From positions 1 through 64,000 of the forward strand of contig NZ_BMUE01000010.1 of assembly GCF_014650035.1 (NCBI RefSeq): a stretch of DNA of 64,000 nucleotides, read 5' to 3'. The position numbers and the translations under genes are program-made. The DNA comes from Streptomyces lucensis JCM 4490 (GTDB lineage Bacteria; Actinomycetota; Actinomycetes; Streptomycetales; Streptomycetaceae). This document shows, piece after piece, positions 35,876 through 44,188 of the stretch. The notes below the pieces were generated by a model. That model saw nothing but the letters and a program-made list of their open reading frames with translations. It was not told where the DNA came from and did no database searches. Every line of letters starts with the position of its first letter. The first letter of the stretch is position 1.

Positions 35876-37573
35876 TCAGCCGCGCCAGGTGTCGTTCAGG
35901 GTCACGACACCGCCGGCCGGGACGGTGGCGGTCCGGTTGGAGCCGCTCTCCCAGGTGACGTTGCCGGCCGCGTCCTTGCGGATGTACTTGTACTGGAAGG
36001 ACGTGCCCGCGGGCAGGGACACGTCGAGCTTCCACACGGGGTAGCTCGCCGGGTCCAGCTTCAGGGCGTTGGCGGTGTTCCAGGCGCCGAGGGCGGAGTT
36101 GTCGCCGACGACGTAGATGTTCTGCCCCCACTGGGTGGTGGCGTTGACGCCGAACGACGCTCCGGTCGCCGGGTCGGGGTCGGGGTCGGTGCTGGTGCAG
36201 TCCTTGGCGCCGACGTGCAGCGCGAGGGCCGAGTTGGCGCCGAGTGTGGCGGTGAACTGGCCGGAGGAGTTCACCGTGACGCCCTTGCCGCTCTGCACGT
36301 CGCAGTAGCCGCCGGCGGGCAGGGAGGTCTGGAAGGTGCGGGTCAGCGACGACCCCTCGTGGTTGATGGCGACGTACGCCTTGTCACCGCGGCCGAAGGC
36401 GATCTGGTTGCCGCCGTTGTCCCACCAGTTGGTCACCGCTGTACCGGCGGCCGCGTTGCGGAACTTGACCATGCTCGCGATCTCGCGCCAGGCGTGCTGG
36501 CACTTCCAGCCTTCGGTGTAACAGGCGTTCACCTGACCGTTGTTCGGCCCGCCGGCGTTGGTGTCGCTGAACTCGTAGCCGGAGTGCACGTCGGGCGAGC
36601 CGTAGGGCCAGGCCAGCATGAAGACGTGGGCGAGCGTGTAGTTGGCGCCGTCCTTGTAGGTGAGGCTGCCGCCGTTCCGCTCGGTGTCGTGGTTGGTGAC
36701 GAAGACGGAGGCCTTGTCACTGGAGACGTAGCCCCACGCCTCGCCGAAGTTCTTCAGCTCCGCGAGCTTCTCGTTGTTGAAGACACGCTTGAGGTCGGAG
36801 GCGTAGTGGAACTCCTGCACGTCTCCGGTGTTGTAGTACTCCGGGGGCTGGACCGCCTCGCCGGAGGCACCGATCGTCTCCTGCTTCCAGTAGACGCCCG
36901 GGTTGGTGAGGCGGGACTTGATGTTGGCGAGGTCGTCCTCGGCGATGTGCTTGGCCGCGTCGATGCGGAAGCCGTCCGCGCCGAGGGAGAGCAGGTCGTT
37001 CAGGTACCCGGCGATGGTCTTGCGGACGTACTCCTCGCCGGTGTCGAGGTCGGGCAGTCCTCCCATCTCGCAGTGCTGGACGTTCCAGCGGTCCGCGTAG
37101 TTGCTGATGCTGGTCTTGCAGTCGTCCAGGTCGGCGGCCGAGTAGGTGCCGGGGTAGTCGTACTTGCTGAAGGTCGACCCGGCGCTGCCCGTGCCGGAGG
37201 CGTTCGCCATGTGGTTGATGACGGTGTCGACGACCACCTTGACGCCCGCCGCGTGACAGGTGTCGACCATGCTCTTGAAGTCCGACCGGTTGCCGAACTT
37301 CGTGCCGATCTTGTAGCCGACCGGCTGATAGGACGTCCACCAACTGCTGCCCTGGATGTGCTCGTTCGGCGGGGAGACCTGAACGTAGCCGTATCCGTCG
37401 GGGCCTAGCTCGTCCGTGCACGCCTTGGCGACGGACTTGAAGTTCCATTCGAACATCACCGCGGTGACGTCCTTGCCGCCGGGCGCGCTCGCCTGCGCCG
37501 GCGTCGGTGCCGTGACGGCCACAGCGGCTCCCGCCACGAGGGCGAGTGCAGCGGCCACGGTCTTTCTGGCCAT
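35876..37573 (-). CDS. secreted alpha-amylase (GH13) with C-terminal CBM20, AcbE/AcbZ-like by context
   Basis: This 565-aa precursor has a signal peptide (MARKTVAAALALVAGAAVAV, cleaved near PAQA-SA). The GH13 catalytic domain has DTVINH near 120, GFRIDAAKH near 202, a Glu in KQETIG near 232 and TNHD near 294. After the beta domain and a PDPDPA linker comes a CBM20 starch-binding domain (YVVGDNSALGAWNTANALKL, FQYKYIRKD, WESGSNR). It is a classic Streptomyces endo-amylase. In acarbose clusters such enzymes (AcbE, AcbZ) keep starch breakdown going in the presence of the inhibitor. The ATG at 37573 has GGAGA upstream. The upstream gap has candidate operators (see 37661 and 37765). Confidence 0.93.
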   Translation of the reverse strand: MARKTVAAALALVAGAAVAVTAPTPAQASAPGGKDVTAVMFEWNFKSVAKACTDELGPDGYGYVQVSPPNEHIQGSSWWTSYQPVGYKIGTKFGNRSDFKSMVDTCHAAGVKVVVDTVINHMANASGTGSAGSTFSKYDYPGTYSAADLDDCKTSISNYADRWNVQHCEMGGLPDLDTGEEYVRKTIAGYLNDLLSLGADGFRIDAAKHIAEDDLANIKSRLTNPGVYWKQETIGASGEAVQPPEYYNTGDVQEFHYASDLKRVFNNEKLAELKNFGEAWGYVSSDKASVFVTNHDTERNGGSLTYKDGANYTLAHVFMLAWPYGSPDVHSGYEFSDTNAGGPNNGQVNACYTEGWKCQHAWREIASMVKFRNAAAGTAVTNWWDNGGNQIAFGRGDKAYVAINHEGSSLTRTFQTSLPAGGYCDVQSGKGVTVNSSGQFTATLGANSALALHVGAKDCTSTDPDPDPATGASFGVNATTQWGQNIYVVGDNSALGAWNTANALKLDPASYPVWKLDVSLPAGTSFQYKYIRKDAAGNVTWESGSNRTATVPAGGVVTLNDTWRG

Positions 37574-37660
37574 GGTGTCTCCAGTTCGGGAGTGGGGTGA
37601 TACCGGAGGACAGCCTCGATGGACAACGCGCCGTGCCAGGAAGCCGTTCGATGGTTGTTG

Positions 37661-37667
37661 CTGCAAG
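37661..37667 (-). promoter_or_regulatory. CTTGCAG heptamer upstream of the alpha-amylase gene
   Basis: The heptamer CTTGCAG on the minus strand, inside a GCAAATTCTTGC inverted motif, lies ~90 bp upstream of the amylase ATG. I recall this type of heptamer from maltose-regulated Streptomyces promoters (MalR/Reg1), but the assignment is inference. The same heptamer occurs at 40108-40114. Confidence 0.4.
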
Positions 37668-37764
37668 AATTTGCGGTCGAGACCGTACGGCGCGGGTTAC
37701 CGCTGGTCAACCCCTCACGCAGAAAAGGCAGTTCATCAAGCAACAGTTGATTCCCGGTGGACGC

Positions 37765-37784
37765 AAACCCTTTCGCAAGGGTTT
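37765..37784. promoter_or_regulatory. palindromic operator candidate in the alpha-amylase promoter region
   Basis: AAACCCTT-TCGC-AAGGGTTT is a perfect 8-bp inverted repeat around a CG-centred core, the layout of LacI/GalR-family operators. It lies 190 bp upstream of the amylase start and 120 bp from the rmlB-type stop. The rest of 37,574-37,907 has no gene. Confidence 0.5.
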
Positions 37785-37907
37785 CAGCGGTGTTACCTTC
37801 TACGAACTCCGGCCCGTGGCCGCGGGGTTCGCAGCCGCTGCGTCCCCAACGCGCCCGGCCGCGAGCCGGAGTGTCCGCACGGCTCCCGCCGTGACTCCCG
37901 CCGTCGT

Positions 37908-38885
37908 TCAGAGGGAGGCGAGCAACGGCTCCCACCACGACCGGTGGGTGCGGTACCAGTCCACGGTGGCCGCCAGCGCGGACGCGAAGTCGGTCCGCGG
38001 CCGGTAGCCCAGCTCGGCGGTGATCTTGCCGTGGTCCGCCGCGTAGCGGCGGTCGTGGCCCTTGCGGTCGCCGACGTGCGTGATGCGCTCGGGGCCGGCG
38101 TCGCACCAGCCGAGCAGGCGGTGCGCGAGGTCCAGGTTGGTCAGCGAGGTGCCGCCGCCGATGTTGTACGTCTCCCCCGGCCGGCCCGCGGTGCGCACCA
38201 GCTCTACCGCCCGCACGTGGTCGTCGACGTGCAGCCAGTCCCGGACCTGCTGCCCGTCCCCGTACAGCGGCAGGCTCCCGCCGGTCAGCAGGGCGGCCAC
38301 GAAACGCGGGATCGCCTTCTCCGGATGCTGATAGGGGCCGAAGTTGTTGGAGCAGCGGGTCACCCGGACGTCCAGGCCGTGGGTGCGGTGGTGGGCGAGC
38401 GCGATCAGATCGGCCGCGGCCTTCGAGGCGGCGTACGGCGAGCTGGGCCTGAGCTGGTCCTCCTCCCGTGCGGCGCCCAGTGGGAGGGAGCCGTACACCT
38501 CGTCGGTGGAGATGTGCACGAAGGTGCGCACCCCGTACCGCAGAGCCGCGTCCAGCAGGGTCTGGGTGCCCACCACGTTGGTGAGCGTGAAGGCGGACCC
38601 GTCGTCGATGGAGCGGTCCACGTGCGACTCCGCCGCGAAGTGGACGATCTCGTCGTGGCCGGCCGCCAGCCGCCGCACGGTGGCGGTGTCGCAGACGTCC
38701 CCCCGCACGAAGGTCAGGCCGGGACGGTCGCGCACCGGGTCGAGGCGGGTGAGGCTGCCCGCGTAGGTGAGCTTGTCGAGCACGGTCACCGCGACGCCGG
38801 GCGGCCCGGAGGGACCGAACAGCGCGCGGACGTACGCGGAACCGATGAAACCGGCTCCGCCGGTGACGAGGATGCGGGAAGTCAT
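37908..38885 (-). CDS. dTDP-glucose 4,6-dehydratase (AcbB/RmlB type)
   Basis: This 325-aa extended SDR has the N-terminal ILVTGGAGFIGSAYVRAL nucleotide-binding motif, HFAAESHVDRSI, the HISTDEVYG catalytic Thr/Asp/Glu stretch and the YAASKAAAD active-site Tyr/Lys. SNNFGPYQHPEKAIPRFV and GDGQQVRDWLHVDDH, usual for RmlB, follow. It converts dTDP-glucose to dTDP-4-keto-6-deoxyglucose, the precursor of the 4-amino-4,6-dideoxyhexose of acarbose. The ATG at 38885 overlaps the stop of the nucleotidyltransferase gene (ATGA), so the two are coupled; this is the acbA-acbB pairing. Confidence 0.95.
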   Translation of the reverse strand: MTSRILVTGGAGFIGSAYVRALFGPSGPPGVAVTVLDKLTYAGSLTRLDPVRDRPGLTFVRGDVCDTATVRRLAAGHDEIVHFAAESHVDRSIDDGSAFTLTNVVGTQTLLDAALRYGVRTFVHISTDEVYGSLPLGAAREEDQLRPSSPYAASKAAADLIALAHHRTHGLDVRVTRCSNNFGPYQHPEKAIPRFVAALLTGGSLPLYGDGQQVRDWLHVDDHVRAVELVRTAGRPGETYNIGGGTSLTNLDLAHRLLGWCDAGPERITHVGDRKGHDRRYAADHGKITAELGYRPRTDFASALAATVDWYRTHRSWWEPLLASL

Positions 38886-39949
38886 GAGGTGAGCTGCACC
38901 TTGCTGTGGTCGCCGATGACGAGACGGTGGGCCTGGGGAGGGCGGGGCGCGGCGGCCACGACCGCTTCGCGGCCGATCAGCGACCGCTCGATACGGGGTG
39001 CGCCCTCCACGCTCGCGCCGCGCAGGAGCACCGAGAACTCGATCGCGCTGTCCTCGATCCGGCAGTCCTCGGCGATGGCGGTGTACGGGCCGACGCTGGA
39101 GTTGCTGATGACCGCGCCCGCCCCGACCACCACGGGCCCGACGATGCGCGATCCCGTCACCACGGCGCCCTCGGCGATGCGGACCCTGCCCACCAGGACG
39201 CTGTGCGGATCGACCTTGCCGTCGACCTGCCCCTGCGTCCGGTCCAGGACGTGCCGGTTCGCCTCCAGCAGGTCGTCGACGCTGCCGGTGTCGCGCCAGG
39301 GCCGGGTGGTCGTCTCCGCGCGCACGGCGAGACCCCGGTCGATCATCCACTGCACCGCGTGGGTGATCTCCAGCTCGCCCCGGCCTGAGGGGCCGATGGC
39401 GCGCACCGCCTCGTGCACCGCGGGGGTGAAGGCGTACACGCCGACCAGGGCGAGGTCGCTGCGGGGCCGCTCCGGCTTCTCCTCCAGCCGCCGCACCAGG
39501 CCGTCGCCGCCGACCTCGGCGACGCCGAAGGCGGTGGGGTCGGGCACCGGGGTGACCAGCAGCCGGGCGGCGTCCCCGTCCGCGGCCGCCCGCCGGACGA
39601 ACGCCCGCACGCCGTCCTCCAGGTAGTTGTCCCCGAGGTACAGCAGGAAGTCGTCGTCCTTCAGGAAGTCCCGGGCGATCAGCACCGCGTGGGCGAGGCC
39701 CCGGGGCTCGGGCTGGCGGAGGTAGGCGATGCGCAGCCCGAAGGCGGACCCGTCCCCCACCGCGTGCCGGATGGCGTCGCCGTGGGCGCCGACCACCATG
39801 CCCACCTCCTCGATGCCGGCGTCGGCTATCGCCTGCAGGGCGTAGTGCACCACCGGTCTGTTGGCGAGGGGCAGGAGCTGCTTGGCGCCTGTGTGGGTGA
39901 ACGGCCGCAGCCTGCTGCCGGTGCCCCCCGCCAGGACCAGGGCCTTCAC
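38882..39949 (-). CDS. glucose-1-phosphate thymidylyltransferase (AcbA/StrD type)
   Basis: The 355-aa protein begins VKALVLAGGTGSRLRPFTHT and contains LYLGDNYLEDGV, EKPERPRSDLALVGVYAF and RPWRDTGSVDDLLEANR. It ends in a left-handed beta-helix (IVGPVVVGAGAVISNSSVG), the long StrD-like form of RmlA. It makes dTDP-glucose from glucose-1-phosphate and dTTP. The GTG at 39949 gives the StrD length and overlaps the stop of a short leader ORF (GTGA); the frame is open to an upstream start at 40054. The gene is divergent from the aminotransferase operon across a short control region with palindromic motifs. Confidence 0.93.
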   Translation of the reverse strand: MKALVLAGGTGSRLRPFTHTGAKQLLPLANRPVVHYALQAIADAGIEEVGMVVGAHGDAIRHAVGDGSAFGLRIAYLRQPEPRGLAHAVLIARDFLKDDDFLLYLGDNYLEDGVRAFVRRAAADGDAARLLVTPVPDPTAFGVAEVGGDGLVRRLEEKPERPRSDLALVGVYAFTPAVHEAVRAIGPSGRGELEITHAVQWMIDRGLAVRAETTTRPWRDTGSVDDLLEANRHVLDRTQGQVDGKVDPHSVLVGRVRIAEGAVVTGSRIVGPVVVGAGAVISNSSVGPYTAIAEDCRIEDSAIEFSVLLRGASVEGAPRIERSLIGREAVVAAAPRPPQAHRLVIGDHSKVQLTS

Positions 39950-39993
39950 GTCAGCCGCCGGGGTCGCACAGGCGGCCGGGTCTGTGGTCTCAC
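39946..39993 (-). CDS. 15-codon leader ORF overlapping the dTDP-glucose synthase start
   Basis: A GTG at 39993 preceded by a strong GAGGAGA site opens the frame VRPQTRPPVRPRRLT, whose TGA at 39948-39946 overlaps the GTG of the nucleotidyltransferase gene. The downstream gene has almost no ribosome site of its own, so its translation probably depends on ribosomes finishing this Pro/Arg-rich peptide. The existence of the ORF is plain in the sequence; its regulatory role is inference. Confidence 0.55.
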   Translation of the reverse strand: MRPQTRPPVRPRRLT

Positions 39994-40088
39994 GGGTCTC
40001 TCCTCGGACGGAAGTCGCGGAAGTCGCGGTGTCACCGGTGGAGCTGATCCCCAATCAACCAGAGGGCGCCCACGATCCGCAAGACATT

Positions 40089-40114
40089 CTGAAACTTTCA
40101 GCAACTCCTTGCAG
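40089..40114. promoter_or_regulatory. operator candidate in the divergent rmlA/aminotransferase control region
   Basis: CTGAAA-C-TTTCAG forms a perfect 6-bp inverted repeat (40089-40101), followed by CTTGCAG at 40108-40114, the heptamer also found upstream of the alpha-amylase gene. It lies between the dTDP-glucose synthase leader and the aminotransferase GTG, so it could control both directions. Confidence 0.45.
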
Positions 40115-40203
40115 ACGGCGCGTGATTGATGTTTGACTCGCCATCGGCGTCGCCCAACGACGCAGCACTGCACGGCAGTTCGCACAGAGGGTTGGGGGCA
40201 GCA

Positions 40204-41496
40204 GTGACAGGTCGGCACCAGCTGGAGAGGCTGGAGCGGGAGGCCGGACATCTGGCACCGGGCGCTTCGGAGGAAGCCGCCGTCGGCCGCCGGGTGTTCG
40301 CCGAGGGACGGGGGCCGGTGCTCACGGACCTCGACGGCAACCAGTACCTGGACTTCGCCGCGGGCACCCTGACCCAGTCCCTGGGGCACGGGCATCCCGA
40401 GGTCGTCCAGGCCCTGACCGCGCAGGCGCGGCGGCTGTGGAACGTGCACGACTCGGCGACGCCGGACCGTGCCGCGCTGCTGGAACTGCTGGCCAGGCTG
40501 CTGCCCGAACGGCTCGACACCTACGCCCTGTTCTCCACCGGGGCGGAGGTCGTCGAGGCGGCCCTGCGGGTGGTGCAGGCGACCGCAGAGCCGGGCCGCA
40601 ACCGGATCGGCGCCCTGCGGGGCGGCTTCCACGGCAAGACGATGGGCGCGCGGATGCTCGTCCACTGGGACGTCGGCCACCAGTCCTTCGCCGGCAACTC
40701 CGTCCTCGGCTACTCGGCGTACTGCTACCGCTGCCCGCTGGGCCTCACCCACCCCTCGTGCGGGCTGCGCTGCGCCTCGCTCGTGCGCCGGCACATCGCC
40801 GACAAGCCGAACGTGTCGGCGCTGGTCTTCGAGCCCGTCCTCGGCGCCGCCGGCGTCGTCGTCCCGCCGCCGGGCTACTGGGAGCAGATCGCCGACGCGT
40901 GCCGCGCCAACGGCGTGCTCCTCGTCGCCGACGAGGTGCTGACCGGCGGCGGCCGCACGGGGACGTTCCTGGCGAGCGAGCAGTTCGGCGTCGAACCCGA
41001 CCTGGTGACCATGTCGAAGGGCCTGGCCAGCGGGTTCCCGTTCGCCGTCCTGGCGGGACGGGCGGACCTGCTGCACCATCCGGCGGCCTCGGGAGCGGGT
41101 GCGTACGCCTCCACGTACGCGGGCAACCCCCTCGGCGTAGCGGCGGCCCGGGCCACGCTGGAGGTCGTCGAGCGCGACCGGCTCGTCGAGCGGGTGCGCG
41201 TCCTCGGGGAACTGCTGCACGAGCGGCTGTCCGCGCTCCCCGCCCGCTTCCCGAACGTGGGCGACGTGCGCGGCCTGGGCCTGCTGTACGGCCTGGAGTT
41301 CGTCACGGACCGGCACAGCCGCACCCCCGCCCCGCACCTCGCCCGGGCCGTGTACGCCACCGCCCTCGACCTGGGTCTGCGCGTGGCGCTCGGCGGGCAC
41401 ATCCTGCGGCTGGCCCCGCCGTTCACCGTCGACGAGCCGCTGCTCGACGAGGGTGTGAAGCTGCTGGAACAGGCCCTGGAACGGGTGCTGTCGTGA
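40204..41496 (+). CDS. class III PLP aminotransferase, AcbV type
   Basis: This ~430-aa fold-type I aminotransferase has FSTGAEVVEAALRV, GGFHGKTMGARM, LVADEVLTGGGRTGTF with the PLP-interacting Asp, and TMSKGLASGFPFAV with the Schiff-base Lys. In acarbose clusters AcbV aminates dTDP-4-keto-6-deoxyglucose to the 4-amino-4,6-dideoxy sugar whose nitrogen later bridges to the cyclitol. Class III members for this step are unusual outside such clusters, which supports the assignment. The GTG at 40204 follows a purine-rich GGGGGCA site; an upstream in-frame ATG at 40129 would run into the operator region. Its stop overlaps the ABC ATPase start (GTGA). Confidence 0.9.
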   Translation: MTGRHQLERLEREAGHLAPGASEEAAVGRRVFAEGRGPVLTDLDGNQYLDFAAGTLTQSLGHGHPEVVQALTAQARRLWNVHDSATPDRAALLELLARLLPERLDTYALFSTGAEVVEAALRVVQATAEPGRNRIGALRGGFHGKTMGARMLVHWDVGHQSFAGNSVLGYSAYCYRCPLGLTHPSCGLRCASLVRRHIADKPNVSALVFEPVLGAAGVVVPPPGYWEQIADACRANGVLLVADEVLTGGGRTGTFLASEQFGVEPDLVTMSKGLASGFPFAVLAGRADLLHHPAASGAGAYASTYAGNPLGVAAARATLEVVERDRLVERVRVLGELLHERLSALPARFPNVGDVRGLGLLYGLEFVTDRHSRTPAPHLARAVYATALDLGLRVALGGHILRLAPPFTVDEPLLDEGVKLLEQALERVLS

Positions 41497-42539
41497 TCGT
41501 CGCGGAGAACCTGGTCAAGGAGTTCCGGCTCGCCGAGCGCAGGCCCGGCCTGGCCGGCAGCCTGTCCACCCTCTTCACCCGGCGGCACCGGATCGTCCGC
41601 GCGGTCGACGGCGTGTCCTTCACCATCCCGGCCGGCTCGAAGACGGCGTACATCGGCGCCAACGGGGCGGGCAAGTCCACCACGATCAAGATGCTCACCG
41701 GCATCATGACGCCCACCAGCGGGCGCTGCCTGGTCCGCGGCATCGAGCCCTACCGGCACCGGCAGGCCAACGCGCGCCGCATCGGGGTCGTCTTCGGCCA
41801 GCGCAGCCAGCTGTGGTGGGACCTGTCCGTGCCGGACTCCTTCCGCATCCTGCGCCGCGTCTACGACATCCCCGACGCCGTGTACCGGCGCAATCTCGCC
41901 CTGTACCGGGACCTGCTGGACATCGACGCCCTCGGCACGACGCCCGTGCGCCAGCTGAGCCTGGGGCAGCGCATGCGGGCCGAGATCGCGGCGAGCCTGC
42001 TGCACGATCCGGCGGTCGTCTTCTGGGACGAGCCGACCATCGGCCTCGACATGGTGCTCAAGGACGCGGTCCGGCACCTGGTCAACCGCGTCCACCAGGA
42101 GCTGGGCACGACCGTCGTGCTCACCAGCCACGACATCACGGACATCGCCGCGATCTGCGACAGCGCCCTGGTCGTCGACCGGGGCCGGGTGGTGCACCAG
42201 GGCAGCATCCGGGACCTGCTGCGCACCGCCGACCGCCGCTCGGTCCTGTTCGACCACCGGGGCGGGCCCGGCCCCGAGAGCGCCTGTGCCCGGATCGAGC
42301 GGGGCCTGCCCGGCGTCAGCGCCGCGTCAGCCGAGGACGGCCGGATCAGGGTCGACTACCCGGTCGACGCGTTCACCTCCCGGCAGGTGCTCGCCTTCCT
42401 GCTCGAACACTTCGATCTGGCGGACTGTTACGCGCCCGAGCCCGACCTGGAGGACGTCCTGCGGCGGATCTACGGCGGCGGGCGGCGCGAACCGGTCCCG
42501 GCGGAGGTTCCCGGCCCGCGCCAGGAGGGTGCGGCATGA
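41493..42539 (+). CDS. ABC exporter ATPase, AcbW type
   Basis: This 348-aa ATPase has Walker A (GANGAGKST), a Q-loop (VFGQRSQLWWDL), the signature (LSLGQRMRAE) and Walker B (VVFWDEPTIGLD), followed by SHDITDIAAICD. It is of the NatA-like type with a C-terminal regulatory extension. With the two following permease genes it matches AcbWXY, the proposed exporter of acarbose or its precursors. The start overlaps the aminotransferase stop and its own stop overlaps the first permease ATG (ATGA). Confidence 0.93.
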   Translation: MIVAENLVKEFRLAERRPGLAGSLSTLFTRRHRIVRAVDGVSFTIPAGSKTAYIGANGAGKSTTIKMLTGIMTPTSGRCLVRGIEPYRHRQANARRIGVVFGQRSQLWWDLSVPDSFRILRRVYDIPDAVYRRNLALYRDLLDIDALGTTPVRQLSLGQRMRAEIAASLLHDPAVVFWDEPTIGLDMVLKDAVRHLVNRVHQELGTTVVLTSHDITDIAAICDSALVVDRGRVVHQGSIRDLLRTADRRSVLFDHRGGPGPESACARIERGLPGVSAASAEDGRIRVDYPVDAFTSRQVLAFLLEHFDLADCYAPEPDLEDVLRRIYGGGRREPVPAEVPGPRQEGAA

Positions 42540-43384
42540 GCGGCACCACCGCGCGGGGGCACGACGGCCGCCGGTCCGCGCGCGCCCGGCACTACCTGCC
42601 CTTCGCCACCGGCGGGCTGCAGTCCCTGCTGCAGTACCGCTCGGTGTTCCTGACGACCGGGATCACGGCCGCGGCCGGCGCGGCGGTCACCGTCTTCCTG
42701 TGGCGGGCCGTGTACGCCGGCGCCCCGCCCGGCGGCGGTCCGGGCGGCTTCACCACCGAGGGCATCACCACCTATCTGCTGATGGCGCAGGTGCTGCAGA
42801 TCCTGCACGCCAACCGGGTGGACGACGAGGTCGCGGCCGACGTCTACCGCGGTGACGTCGCCGTCATGCTGGTGCGGCCCGTCAGCTACCCGGTGGTGCG
42901 GTTCTTCTCCTGCCTGCCGGTCGTCGCGGCCAACGCCGTCCTGGTCGGCCTGCCCGTCCTGGGGCTGTTCGCCCTGGTCGTGCCGCTCACCGTGCCACGG
43001 CCCGGGGACGTCCTGCTGTTCCTGGCGGCCACCGCGCTGTCCGTCCTGCTCGCGTTCCTCGTGAACCTGCTGACCGGGATGCTGGGGTTCGTCACCACCA
43101 ACACCTGGGGGGTGCGGATGGTGAAGCAGAGCGTGGTCGCCTTCTTCGCCGGTCAGCTCGTGCCCCTCGACCTGATGCCGGCGCCCCTCGCGGCGCTCGC
43201 GTCCGCGCTGCCCTTCCGGGGCATGGTCGACGGTCCGCTCACCCTGCTGCTGGGCCGCTACGACGGGGCGGCCGGCGCGGCCGACGTGCTGGCCCGGCAG
43301 ATCGGCTGGGTGGCCGCTCTCACGCTGCTGAGCGCCGTCCTGTGGCGGGCCTCGCTGAGCCGTCTGGAGGTGCTGGGCGGATGA
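42536..43384 (+). CDS. ABC-2 type exporter permease 1, AcbX type
   Basis: This 282-aa protein has six predicted membrane helices after a charged N-terminus (FLTTGITAAAGAAVTVFLW, VVAANAVLVGLPVLGLFALV, LLFLAATALSVLLAFLVNLL and others) and a VKQSVVAFFAGQLVPLDLMP segment typical of ABC-2/ABC-6 type permeases. It overlaps both the ATPase gene upstream and the second permease downstream. Together they form a heterodimeric exporter for the pseudo-oligosaccharide product. Confidence 0.9.
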   Translation: MSGTTARGHDGRRSARARHYLPFATGGLQSLLQYRSVFLTTGITAAAGAAVTVFLWRAVYAGAPPGGGPGGFTTEGITTYLLMAQVLQILHANRVDDEVAADVYRGDVAVMLVRPVSYPVVRFFSCLPVVAANAVLVGLPVLGLFALVVPLTVPRPGDVLLFLAATALSVLLAFLVNLLTGMLGFVTTNTWGVRMVKQSVVAFFAGQLVPLDLMPAPLAALASALPFRGMVDGPLTLLLGRYDGAAGAADVLARQIGWVAALTLLSAVLWRASLSRLEVLGG

Positions 43385-44181
43385 CCCGCACCGTGTGGCG
43401 CCATGTGCGGCTGGCCTTCTTCCTCGGCGGCGTCGGACTGCACCGGCTGAGCGCGTACCGCGTGGACTTCGCCCTCGGGGCGGGTGCCTTCCTGGTGCGG
43501 GTGGGCCTGCAGACGGCGGTGGTGGGACTGGTCTTCCGCCAGGTCCCCGTGGTGGGCGGCTGGAACTACCACGAGGTGCTGTTCCTGCTCGGCTTCTCCC
43601 TGCTGCCGCGCGGCCTGGACCACCTGTTCACCGACCAGCTGTGGGAGCTGGGCCGCAAACTGGTCCAGCGCGGCGAGTTCTACCGCTATCTGATCCGCCC
43701 CGTGAACCCGCTGTTCTCGCTGCTGTCGGAGCGCTTCTTCCACCCGGACGGGCTCGGCGAGCTGGCGGTCGGCGGGGTCCTGGTGGGCTGGTCCGGCAGC
43801 GCCCTCGGCCTCCACCTCACCCCGCTGCAGTGGGCCGCGGCCCCCTTCCTGGTGCTGTGCGGCGCCCTGGTCCACACCGCGGTGAAGCTGCTGTTCGCCT
43901 CGCTGTCCTTCTGGACCGTGACCAGCCTGCCGTCGATGTACGCGGCGAACCAGGTGTCCGAGTTCGCCGCCTATCCGCTGGACATCTACCACCCCTCGCT
44001 GCGCGCCCTGCTGACCTGGGTACTGCCCTTCGCCTTCACCTCGTACGTCCCGTGCGTCTACCTGCTGACCGGGGCCACGGATCTGGTGCTCTGGCTGCCC
44101 GTGGTGACGGCCGGTGCCCTCGCCCTCGCCCTGGCCGTGTGGCGGCGCGGCGTCAACGCCTACGAAATGACCGGGAGCTGA
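43381..44181 (+). CDS. ABC-2 type exporter permease 2, AcbY type
   Basis: This 266-aa protein has about six membrane helices and a R-G-E-F-Y-R-Y-L-I-R-P-V-N-P-L-F motif found in the partner subunit of NatA-type exporters. It contains F-T-S-Y-V-P near the C-terminus, common in the ABC-2 (AcbX/AcbY) family. The ATG overlaps the previous stop. It closes the exporter block W-X-Y, and a 7-bp gap separates it from the kinase gene. Confidence 0.9.
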   Translation: MTRTVWRHVRLAFFLGGVGLHRLSAYRVDFALGAGAFLVRVGLQTAVVGLVFRQVPVVGGWNYHEVLFLLGFSLLPRGLDHLFTDQLWELGRKLVQRGEFYRYLIRPVNPLFSLLSERFFHPDGLGELAVGGVLVGWSGSALGLHLTPLQWAAAPFLVLCGALVHTAVKLLFASLSFWTVTSLPSMYAANQVSEFAAYPLDIYHPSLRALLTWVLPFAFTSYVPCVYLLTGATDLVLWLPVVTAGALALALAVWRRGVNAYEMTGS

Positions 44182-44188
44182 GCCGCAC

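Noticed and set aside
32560..36131. Very long plus-strand and alternative-frame minus-strand open frames of over 1,000 codons across the amylase genes
   Set aside because: They are Gly/Val/Arg-rich or Pro/Arg-rich shadows of the high-GC amylase genes, with no domain motifs; the GH13 frames carry all catalytic motifs.
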